Shown here: piece after piece, positions 1 through 8,914 of the stretch | Layout: every line of letters starts with the position of its first letter | Numbering within the stretch: the first letter of the stretch is position 1 | Assembly (NCBI GenBank): GCA_947396885.1 | Contig: CANDYH010001072.1 | Coordinates: forward strand, 1-64,000 | DNA from: Heligmosomoides polygyrus polygyrus | Taxonomy: Eukaryota > Nematoda > Chromadorea > Rhabditida > Heligmosomidae | Length of the DNA stretch: 64,000 nucleotides | Reading direction: 5' to 3' | The notes under the pieces: generated by a model | Database searches by the model: none | The model's input: only the letters and a program-made list of their open reading frames with translations | Told to the model about the DNA's origin: nothing | Position numbers and translations under genes: made by a program

Positions 1-90
1 TTTTAGTAGTGCAGCCTTATAACGCGCCTTAGGTGTGACCCAGACTGGATGGTCACACCTAAGGCGCGTTATTAGGCTGCACTACTAAAA
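1..90. repeat. 40-bp-stem hairpin (inverted repeat)
   Basis: Bases 1-40 and 51-90 are reverse complements with one mismatch, separated by a 10-base loop (41-50). The hairpin directly abuts the Penelope-like reading frame. Bases 45-56 (in and beside the loop) reappear as their reverse complement at 903-914, just after that frame ends. This suggests a snap-back or template-switch junction. Confidence 0.9.
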
Positions 91-851
91 GAGCCATTGT
101 TCAGAACATGTTCCGCACAGCTGCATTAGTGTCTTCCGATGACGACTTGAAGTCTTCATCGATGAAAATGGCTTCTCGCATTGCGTTGTCAAACGGGTAT
201 GTGCCCGACAACATGCCGAAGAGATGTCGTCGACCGTCAGCAGCTCGAACACGTAGCGCTCAAGAACGCAACAAGGTTCCTTTTTCAGTGCCCTTTATAA
301 CGGATGCACTCAGCGCCCAAATTCGGGACTATGTTCGCAAGGCCGACCTAGAAGACCTCGTAAGGGTCGTTGAGATGCCCCCCGCCAACCTTATGGCGCA
401 GCTTGTTAGAAACCGCCTCTATGACAGCGCGTGTACTACTCCCTCCTGCATGGTCTGCCCGTACGGTAGGGAAGGCGACTGTAGAGTCTCGGGAACGGTG
501 TATCTCATAACTTGCAGTCAATGCAACGAGGAATACATCGGTGAGACGGGCAGGCCTCTATGGGTCAGAGTGAAGGAGCACGTGGATGGACTGAACAAGT
601 GCAAAGTCTCCACGCCTTTGGGGGAACACAGACTGCGAGGTCACAGTGGCGCAGTGGTTTGGATAGCGGTGACGATCCTTGCGCGTGAGTTCGATATCGC
701 GGCGCGCAAAACCATGGAGGCGTTGTGGATTGCGTTCAAGAATCCCGCGATCAGTAGGAGAGAGGAACGCGTGGCCATAACCCAGGAGCTGGCCCCATTT
801 GCCGACCTCTGTGGGCTTGACCCTGGAGGGCGCCAGCCGGAGGTCCGCTGA
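85..851 (+). pseudogene. Penelope-like element C-terminal fragment with GIY-YIG endonuclease domain
   Basis: The open frame runs from about base 85 (first ATG 108) to TGA at 849-851. A cysteine cluster (CTTPSCMVCPYGREGDC) precedes a GIY-YIG-like core: YLITCSQC, then EEYIGETGR, then the Arg/His stretch RVKEH. In Penelope-like retroelements a Zn-binding cysteine cluster followed by a GIY-YIG nuclease forms the C-terminus, downstream of the reverse transcriptase. The segment before it (FRTAALVSS, IALSNGY) fits the linker between RT and nuclease. No RT motifs are visible upstream because the hairpin and window edge cut it off. The frame itself is undamaged, so the fragment may be young. Family placement is by motif only; a GIY-YIG domain in another retroelement class is the alternative. 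Confidence 0.75.
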
Positions 852-1305
852 GGGGCTGACCCGAAAAGAGAGTTCATTCACCCAGTCGTTCTCCATGCGA
901 GGGTGACCATCCAGCCTTTCGGCTGTTTCCATAATGTTAGTCGGGTTGCCTTACTCCCTATTCGTTTCATTCCCTCATTAACTTTTGAGACTCCTGTAGC
1001 TTGAAATGATCCTTGGACGAGTAATTTCTCGAACTCTTTTTGACTTTTTCAGGCTCTGAAGAAGGCGGTTACGCAGAAACGTAAGCCGAATAAAGCTTCG
1101 ATAACAATCTTGGCTCAACAGCTTCACGACATCCTACACCACAGTTAAACGGCATGCCAAGATTCAACGACAGTCGGACATGGAACAAGCTTCAAACCAT
1201 TATCTTTCCTCAAAAAATAAGAAATTTATGAAATCTCAAACAAGGAGTTCACTTATTGGTACGTGAATTAAAGCATTAAAAAAATATATTAAAATTTTTC
1301 TCGAA
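852..1305. other. no gene seen
   Basis: AT-rich sequence after the Penelope-like frame. Apart from the 12-base match to the loop of the 1-90 hairpin at 903-914, I see nothing here. Confidence 0.5.
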
Positions 1306-1458
1306 TGTTAACGCGGCAAACCCACGGCACCATGGGGCCAGTACTTATGAAGCAACCGTCCTCGGGTGCCCTGGGTTGCCGCGTTTCCGTTGCCATTGCC
1401 GCGTTAACATGTTTTCTGGCAGCCCCACGACACCACGGGCCCTCTGCTTCATAAGTAC
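1306..1458. repeat. interleaved inverted repeats
   Basis: A 14-mer TGTTAACGCGGCAA at 1306-1319 is inverted at 1396-1409. A second 14-mer, GTACTTATGAAGCA at 1341-1354, is inverted at 1445-1458. The two pairs interleave rather than nest, so they could not form one simple hairpin together. Probably a degraded foldback element. Confidence 0.6.
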
Positions 1459-2238
1459 CATTTTTTGTACGACCTTCTTTCTTGAAGAGTTTTTTTAGTT
1501 TAATGTAGAAAGAGCCCACTTTGATTTGGAAGAATTTGCTTTGATTTCAAATGTCTTGGGCCAGCTTAGAGAACAACGTAAGCACAGCAACCATAGCACT
1601 TGCATAAACCACTTTGGATTCTTCCCATATCGAACAAAAATCTGGTGCCGCTTTCAGTGCATTCAACCTACGTATAAAACTATGTAGTATACGTGAGCTC
1701 GATGGGGATTTTGTGAAAGTCTTTTTCTGACCATGAGTGCAGTAAAATGCGAATTCTGATCCACCTGAAAGCGAACTGTTCTCATGAAAAGTGTGCCTTC
1801 ACAACTTTGCTGCTCCCTTGTTGAAGAATTGAAAATGTTGACACTTAGCAATTTTACTCGAATATTTGAGCTTTTAAGCACTTCTTTCATTGACCTGCGT
1901 CATACATAGCTGCGAAGGAGCATCCAATGACAACCTTAACCGATCTGCTTACCAATAACGAGTACTTCTTAAAAAAGTTCTTCAGTACCGCTCTATAGGT
2001 AGAGGATAAAGCGTTGTGCTAATCACTCCACCAGCCATTCTACGGGTTGCCGTGCAGGCAGTCTTAAAGCATGTTTTGACGTAAGAAGGACCTGCGGCAG
2101 TAAGCCAAGTTTTGACCCTCCAAGGAAACTTTGGTGCCGAGTCAGTGGTGCTGGAAGGATGGAGGACTTGTTTACCTGTACGAGTGTTTTTGTTTTTTGT
2201 TTTGCCTCGACTCGGTGTGAACGCGGAGCTCGACGCTT
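1459..2238. other. no gene seen
   Basis: AT-rich non-coding sequence. Small open frames on both strands resemble no family I know and lack splice context. Confidence 0.5.
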
Positions 2239-2294
2239 CTTCCGACTGCGCTATCACGAGCCCACCGTACGGCTCGTGTTAGCACAGTCGGAAG
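2239..2294. repeat. imperfect hairpin
   Basis: CTTCCGACTG (2239-2248) and CACGAGCC (2255-2262) are matched in inverse order by GGCTCGTG (2271-2278) and CAGTCGGAAG (2285-2294). It stands at the left edge of the GC-rich composite repeat. Confidence 0.7.
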
Positions 2295-2549
2295 AACTCG
2301 TGTTATTTACGTTCATCGAAATGGTTAGCAATACAAAAGCATGAAAAAGCATGAAAACGAAGGCCGGAAACCAGAGAAAACCTCCTCCCCCAAGCTTACG
2401 CCGTGAACTGCGGCAGCCTTCGGGGACCTTTACGAGCGGCGACTCCGCGACAACTCGTCCGCGCTGCCGCTTTCACCACAGTGGCAGCGTGGGTCCCATT
2501 GCGGCGGGAGCGATATGGACGAGTTCTCGGGGTGCTGCCGCGAGACTCT

Positions 2550-3212
2550 GTAGAGGTCCTTAAGGCCCCCGCACACTTCTGCAGCGTTGCCGCTCACCGC
2601 TAAGATTGAGGATAGGGCAGGGACTGCGTGCCGGTTGATGATAGGGCAGGGATTGCGTCCCTGCCCTATGGTTAAGGATAGAGCAGCGGCGTTGCCGCAG
2701 AAGTGTGCGGGGGCCTTTAGGGGTCGTTTAGGGTGCGCACGACGCGCGACGCGATGCATGTGTAGTGGCCAAATTAATCGAGCGACGCGATTGGTCAATT
2801 TGGCCATTACACATGTCATCGCGTCGCGCGTCGCGCGCACACTAAAGGCCCCCGCAGACTTCTGCGGCGTTGCCGCTGCCCTATGCTTAACCATAGGGCG
2901 GGGACGCAGAGCTCGCCGCCAGCGGCACCGGCGGCGTCGCCCAGCGGCACCGGCGGCGTCGGTGGCGGAAATGACTTGAACCCGGCGGCGCCGCTCCAGC
3001 GTCTGTCTGTCTGCGCTCTGCGCTCTGCCCTTTCGCGGCTGATTCACGTCGATGCGGGGGCGCGATAGTCATCGGGGCGCGTTATTGTTAAGCAACAGTC
3101 GGTCCCGACTAGAAACAGTATAGTACCTCGCCGTCACCGCTCCCACTGATGATGAGTCAAGCCGCTGAGTGGCGCCGCTCGCCGCAGAAGTCTGCGGGGG
3201 CTTTAAGGCCTG
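2550..3212. repeat. GC-rich nested-palindrome repeat, copy A
   Basis: A unit built on GGCCCCCGCAGACTTCTGCG followed by GCGTTGCCGCT occurs in direct orientation near 2560 and 2846, and inverted near 2680 and 3180. Inside, 2723-2846 forms a long hairpin with arms GCGACGCGATGCATGTGTAG / GGCCATTACACATG. The right part (about 2940-3170) is shared almost base for base with 7800-8060, including a stretch coding for nothing recognisable. G+C is far above the flanks. Most likely a non-autonomous DNA element with smaller hairpin elements inserted in it. Confidence 0.7.
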
Positions 3213-3214
3213 AG

Positions 3215-3359
3215 TTATACTCCCGCGGGAGCATCCGCGGAAGGGCGAGAATCGCGCCGAGATCCCTCACCTGACCAATCGCCGCGCCCTGCCACGCCCG
3301 CCGTCCGCGGTGCACCCTTAGTCCGCGGACGTTCCGCGGATGCTCCCGCGGGAGTATAA
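3215..3359. mobile_element. 145-bp MITE-like element with 27-bp perfect TIRs
   Basis: Bases 3215-3241 and 3333-3359 are perfect reverse complements. The arms contain smaller palindromes (CTCCCGCGGGAG and TCCGCGGA). The ends read TTATACTCCC and GGGAGTATAA, so a TA duplication typical of Tc1/mariner-mobilised MITEs is possible. No coding capacity. Confidence 0.75.
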
Positions 3360-4134
3360 CAGAGGCCTAAACAAGGCCTGAACGACCCCTTACCCTGTCC
3401 AGCGTAGAACTATGCGTCGACGTAAAAGTGCTCAAGAGCCACTATAGAAATAAATCTCTTGTGACCTGGTTAAAGAGGAACGCTTAAAAGTCGTCGACAC
3501 GGCCCAGTTCTCATTGTGAGAAGGTGCGTATACACATCTCAATACAATTAGGAGATCGTACTCTGTAGGAGCAAAAGTTGCTAGGTAACCCTTAATTGAT
3601 GCGACGTGACCGACCCGATGTGACTATGAAACTGCTGCCTTGTTGACTTCAGAATCGGATATCAATTGTAATTATCTCCACCCGTATTATAATAGGAAGG
3701 AACTGAAAAAAGGAGAAATACGTCATAGGGAAGGTTTGTGGAGAGAGGCACTAATGTCTAGGAAAGAAACGCTTGCGTTCTGCGAACCCAACTACAATTG
3801 TAGAGATTACGTCAGTTGTAGAGCAATGTAATTGGAAGTATGTAATACGTGAGTCAGCTCATAGAATTTGCTCGCGTCAGATACATTTCTGATTAGCAGG
3901 TTTGTAGTGGGCACTGCGACAATGACCCAGAAAAGGTACAGAGTATAAGGAAGGAAAATATAAGTCTAAGCACAGTTGGATCTCTCGTTAGGTAAAAAGA
4001 CACGTTCAAGGAAGCCCACTGCTGACATCAGAAGCCTAAAATCGACGAGAATAATCGACGAGACGAGAATCGGAATTATACGCAAAGGTTTGAAGATAGT
4101 ATGAGTGGATGGCTAGCTAATGGTGGATAGTATA
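3360..4134. other. no gene seen
   Basis: Mixed-composition sequence with scattered short frames. Nothing recognised. Confidence 0.5.
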
Positions 4135-4590
4135 GAAGTGCTCGAATGAATATCGAGTAATTTTTTTTCGAACAATTATTCGAATAGCTGAATATTTGAT
4201 ATTTCTAGGTTTTCGAATATTCGTTTAAATTCGAACATCGCAGGGGAGCCATACTCGAATATTATTCAAAAATCGAACATTTCAAGTTCGTTCAAGAATC
4301 GACTACTTTTATTCGAATGCAAATAGACTTCAATTCTTTAAGAACAGAATCTTATTCGAACAAATTATTCAACTAATCGAATATTCGAATAAACGAAAGA
4401 TGGAGCTCATTCAATTTTCGATCATTCACAAGAATTGACAAGCGGAAAAATTTGTTCCTTCAGTCGCTCGAAAAATTTCATCAACAAATTTATTCGTTCA
4501 AAAATTCTCGACATCGGATTTATTAGTTCATTTATCCGCTCGATCAAATTTCTCAAAAGCGCAACTATAGTGGATAGGTGGTACGTGGCA
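4135..4590. repeat. TTCGAA-rich AT repeat, probable MITE
   Basis: Dense reiterations of TTCGAATA / TCGAATATTCGAA. The left edge GTATAGAAGTGCTCGAA and the right edge GCGCAACTATAG resemble, in inverse, the termini of the clearer copy at 42837-43076, so this is probably a diverged member of the same family. Confidence 0.45.
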
Positions 4591-4599
4591 AAGAAAGCG

Positions 4600-5565
4600 C
4601 TCCGAATTTTCAATTGTCGACGAAGCATAAAACATCGGAGGTTACCTAATTACTTCAGGCATTCCATCGATTTCCTGTTATACGACGGAGGTTCCATGAT
4701 TGTTTTGATTTCGCATGGATCATGCTTCTGAGGCCGATGGTGGAGTCGAATATGTACTATTTGGACACAGAGTCAGATATTTTCTTTCTTTTTGTTAAAT
4801 CGACTCTTTTGACGCTTCTACTAGCTTTCTAAACATTTTTGTTGCCCCGTCCAACTCTACTTTTGGATGAGGCAGTTACCCAAACTTTGACTCAATACGC
4901 TTAACTTTGACTCCATTTGGCAGAAAACTCGATGTGGACAATGGCGTCAGAAACCATGCTGTAACGTGGACTCACATCATGAAATGTTAACGTGAGTTCA
5001 GAGCCGGTTCGCTCATAGTAAATAACAAGTGAGCCTAGCAAATAGTTCCTTTACTAATACTGCTGGTACGGATATAGTAGCGCCGCCTGCCGCGTACACT
5101 CCGAATCGAGGTCTTTGGTTCGAGTTCAGCACGGGCTAACCAAGCCACACGTTTCTTCAATATGATTGAATTTGTACCAGCTTTGCATGGAAGAGGTCAA
5201 AACGCTGACTTGTCTGTAGCCCAATGCCTATACCAAATGCTCACTCCACAATGCCCCTTCGTATTGAGTGCAGTTGTATTTGAAGGATTAAAGATAAGTC
5301 TCCGCTCTTGTAAAAAAAAAAACAAGTCTCTTCAGCTGCGATTGGAGCGCAAATTTTCCAAACGGTTGCACTCCTGTCGCGCGAATTAAATACGTCAGCA
5401 AGGAAGGCTATTGAGCTATTTTAGTACAAATCTGTCCGTCTAGTACGGTAGTCCAGCTGGTGTTTTAGAAATTCAGCGAGCAATTTCAATGCGATACTTT
5501 GCAGAGCTTTCGCGACAGACAATTTCACGAGTACACATACGTCTACTCCAATCATTAGATAGGGT
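4600..5565. other. no gene seen
   Basis: AT-rich sequence. No family, splice pattern or repeat I can support. Confidence 0.5.
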
Positions 5566-5700
5566 ATTATTGGGTTGTTCGATAATTAATGTAGTTTTGT
5601 CATATTTTTAAAGGTGAATTTATTTATGTACATTAACATCAAACTTTAATCAAGTCATAAAATTCCTGGGAAAATGTTACGTGCACAGCATTTATGCTGT
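5566..5700 (-). mobile_element. truncated mariner end (solo)
   Basis: TTGGGTTGTTCGATAATTAA and the following ~100 bases resemble the terminus of the mariner at 7185-8914 (TTGGGTTGTTCAACAATTAA and the shared downstream CATTAACA.CAAAC pattern). No partner terminus or coding part is attached, so this is a broken end. Confidence 0.5.
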
Positions 5701-5771
5701 CCTATATGCTTATTGCCCAATATGGTCAAGTGTTTTGTCATGCTAAACATGTGGACTGGAATTCTTACCTA

Positions 5772-7045
5772 TTAGGTTGTAACGAAATAAATGGCAATGA
5801 ACCACTTAAAATTTAAACAGTTAATATCTCGGTTTGTAGGCAAGTTTATAAATCGAAATAAAAACGTTCTGATTCTACACATCTTTGCCAACGTGACACA
5901 AGCTTTCCTATCCCAGTAGCATAAAAATCAGAAGTTCTGGAATTGACGAAATCTTCGAAGGCACTTTCGGCATCCTGTTGGTAGTTGAATATTTTCCCTA
6001 CCAAGAAGTCGCCAAGATGCTTGAAGAAATGGTAGTCTGTTGGGGAGAAGTCGGGAGAAATCGGAATCGGAGTTTCAATGCTCAGCTCATTCAATTTCTG
6101 CAACGTCATTCGTGCTACATGGGGCCAGCATTATCGTGCAGAAGGAGAACTCGCCTTCGGTTTACCAAGGCCGGCCGGATATCCTTCAACTTTTTCATCA
6201 TTTCTTCAATTTCAATGCAGTACTTCTCTGCCATGATGGATTCACCGGGAGGGAGGAAGCTGTGGTGAATAATTCCCAGCGAACACCACCATACTGTCAC
6301 CATTACTTTCTTTTGGTGCAATTCCGGCTTCGCAAAAACCTTGGGGCTCTCATCGCTATCCACCCACTGTGCCGATCGTCACCTGTTGTCGTACATTATC
6401 CATTTCTCGTCACAGGTTACGATGCGATCAAGGAATGGGTCCGTTTCGTTCCGTAGAAGCAGTGCGGACGAGATCTCATATCGTCAGTTTCTTTGCTCCT
6501 CAGACAGCTCGTGAGGCACCCATCTTTCCAGCTTTTTGGTCTTTCCAATTTCCTTCAGATGCCGGGCAGCTGTGTTGTGACTGACGCCAAGAACCTTCGC
6601 TATCTCCCTGGTACCTTTGTGTGGATCCTCCTCTACCACATCTCTCAGCTTGTCCTCATCAACATCACTATGCCTCCCACGACTTCATGTTCTTCCAAGC
6701 TCTCATCTCCATTCCGGAACTTCTGATACCAACGATACGCCGTCCGAATTGTGGAACATCCTTGACCGAATGCGGCGTTGATCTTCTCGTCCGCCTCCTT
6801 AGCTGTAATGCCCAGCATGAATTCATACAAGTAAATGCCTCGGATTACCCTTTTGTCCATCTGCAAAAAAGTCAATGAAACTCTAAAGTTTTCCCACTTT
6901 TACATAGAAAATTTGATACTTACCGGTAGAGCAAAGTTTGCGCTTCTAAATGATATACCACATGTTACAGTTTGTTCTTGATCAAACGCGTAAAGACGCG
7001 CCAAAAATGGCGCGAGCCAGTGCCATTTAATTCGATACAACCTAA
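5772..7045 (-). mobile_element. mariner transposon, complete in outline
   Basis: The left end TTAGGTTGTAACGAAATAAA and the inverted right end match over about 25 bases with two differences. TA stands outside each end (5770-5771 and 7046-7047). The length, 1274 bp, is normal for mariner. The minus strand holds a broken mariner transposase. Confidence 0.88.
5846..6861 (-). pseudogene. mariner transposase, frameshifted
   Basis: The N-terminal part (6861-6645) reads MDKRVIRGIYLYEF followed by a helix-turn-helix-type region and WYQKFRNGDESLEEHE, the mariner DNA-binding half. The middle (6363-6115) has the strand KKVMVTVWW, the PGESI turn and LLHDNAGPM, carrying the second catalytic Asp. The C-terminal part (6109-5846) reads SPDFSPTDYHFF, carrying the third Asp, and ends with GIGKLVSRWQRCV. 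These three blocks lie in different frames, so at least two frameshifts separate them. The parent family is DD34D mariner, close in style to the Hsmar1/SETMAR type. Not functional. Confidence 0.88.
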
Positions 7046-7458
7046 TATTTAATCAATGCATTGCTCCTAAAAGTGGGTGCGCGCTTTCCTGATTTAAGAC
7101 TTATTGAACCGATGAGCATAATAGGAGCTCTGCAAGGCTTCCGATAATCAGCTATCCTGAGCGCCATATTGAAATAAATATCTATTGGGTTGTTCAACAA
7201 TTAATACCACTTTTTAAACATTCTACGCGATTTTATTTTCATTAACAACAAACACTAATCAATGACTTATCGACCATTTTGTTGGATGTCCTTCTGTCAT
7301 CTTTTGGTAAGCTGAAAAATTCCGCGTTCGAAAAAGCCTTGGATTTAAGAAGCGAATAACTTGCGCAACTCATTTTTAACAGCTTGATCGATCTTGATCG
7401 AAATCAGAATTACCATTCAAATGGTTATGAAAGGAGCGAGACAAATGGTAGTCTGGTC

Positions 7459-8160
7459 TTTTAGTGTGCGCGCGATGCGCGACGCGATGCATGTGTAGTG
7501 GCCAAATTAATCGAGCGACGCGATGGGTCGATTTGGCCACTTCACATAGCATCGCGTCGCGCGCCGCGCGCACACTAAACGACCCCTAAAGGCCCCCACA
7601 GAGTTCTGCGGCAGCGCCGCTACCCTATGCTTAACCATAGGGCAGAGACGCAGAGCTCGCCGCCGGCGGCGTCCCTGCCCTATCCTTAAAGGCACCCGCA
7701 GACTTCTGCGGCGTTGCCGCTGCCCTATGCTTAAAGGCCCCCGTAGACTTCTGCGGCGTTGCCGCTGCCCTATGCCGCTCGGCGGCACCGCTGGCCGGCC
7801 GGCGGCGTCGCCCAGCGGCACCGGCGGCGTCGCTGGCGGAAATGACTTGAATCATTCCACCCGGCGGCGCCGCTCCAGCGTCTGTCTGTCTGCGCTCTGC
7901 GCTCTGCCCTTTCGCGGCGGGATCCAGAGCGGAGACGGACGCGATCGTCATCGGGGCTCGTTATTGTTAAGCACCAGTCGGTCCCGACTAGAAACAGTAC
8001 AGTACCTCGTCGTCACCGCTCCCACTGATGATGAGTCAAGCCGCTGAGCGGCACCGCTCAGCGATTTTGCCGTCCGCCGCCCGCCGCTCGCCGCAGAAGT
8101 CTGCGGGCCCTTAACCATTGCGGCGAGCGGCGTTGCCGCAGAACTCTGTGGGTGCCTTAA
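7459..8160. repeat. GC-rich nested-palindrome repeat, copy B
   Basis: Homologous to copy A. The hairpin element 7460-7577 (outer ends TTTAGTGTGCGCGCG / inverted CGCGCACACTAAA) is followed by three direct copies of the GGCCCCCGCAGACTTCTGCG-type unit (near 7585, 7688, 7735) and two inverted copies (near 8088 and 8125). The region 7800-8060 matches 2940-3170. It interrupts a mariner transposase, giving a relative age. Confidence 0.75.
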
Positions 8161-8249
8161 GACTGGGAGTACTAGGAGGTGGACGTGGCATCAATTCCCA
8201 GTGTAGCCTGACGTCCTCATGATGAGACATGACGAGATTGGTCCGTTCA

Positions 8250-8765
8250 CGGCTTGTTTTCTTGATTTCTTCTTCCAATTTCGACAGTTGATGACAGTAG
8301 ACATTCGACTCAATAGTTCGGCTTCTTGGGAACAGCTAAAAGTTGGGTAAACCCTCGCATATGTTAAAGCGTTTGGCGAGGTGGATCTCCTACAATTCCT
8401 TGGGAACCGAACGGCCAGTTTCCTTACGTAACCAGCTGTTGGAGGTGCAAGTAAATGGTTGAGCCCTATATTCCAAGCTTCTTTGCCATCTACTGAGTTG
8501 TCATACGCCGGAAAGTTTCGACTAACGCCTTCATTTAATCGCCATCAGTAGTGATTTTACTACCCGTACGTGCTGCATCTTGCACATCAAAATTTCCTGA
8601 GCGAAAACGAGCAAACCAACGCCGTTCAGTGAGGCAGGCCTTACAATATACTTCAAAATTTTTCCGAGGTTGCACCGCATTTTTGGTGATTCGGGAGTAA
8701 AACAATAAAGCCGATAATGCTCTCCTTGATTGTGCGTTTTCACCTAATTTTTTAGCAAGTTGTTT
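8250..8765 (-). pseudogene. mariner transposase N-terminal remnant
   Basis: The reverse strand encodes RWFARFRSGNFDVQDAART, the conserved spacer after the helix-turn-helix domain of mariner transposases. Degraded sequence for the following helix bundle runs towards 8250. The matching C-terminal end is at 7460-7290 (PDYHLSRSF...KMTEGHPTKW). Stops and indels break the frame throughout. Confidence 0.65.
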
Positions 8766-8914
8766 TTACTAATGACTCTCAATTTTTTATTTAAGATAGG
8801 CTAAGGTCTAGTTTTTAAAATAGATTATAATAATGTGAGTACCTAAAAATAATAGATAAAAAATGTACAGTTTACGCCATCTATGAGAAAAACCGGCATT
8901 AATTGCAACCCATT

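Larger units (their letters stand above)
7185..8914 (-). mobile_element. mariner transposon remnant split by a GC-rich insertion
   Basis: The left terminus begins TTGGGTTGTTCAACAATTAA after TA at 7183-7184. The inverted right terminus near 8895-8914 reads TGGGTTGCAATTAATGCC, i.e. the same sequence with a 5-base gap. Minus-strand transposase pieces flank a foreign block at about 7459-8160: PDYHLSRSFHNHLNG lies below it, and PPPSTPSL, which should immediately precede that motif, lies above it. The N-terminal piece at 8760-8545 reads LTERRWFARFRSGNFDVQD. Many frameshifts and stops. The insertion therefore came after the mariner was in place. Confidence 0.75.

Noticed and set aside
3120..3170. 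CTGATGATGAG with an upstream GACTAGAAAC, resembling hammerhead ribozyme core pieces (also at 7985-8040)
   Set aside because: The pieces are in the wrong order and I could not pair stems I-III around them. They simply belong to the shared GC-rich repeat.
7507..8047. 104-106-codon Arg/Pro/Ala-rich frames on both strands
   Set aside because: High G+C lengthens random frames. The region is the GC-rich palindromic repeat.
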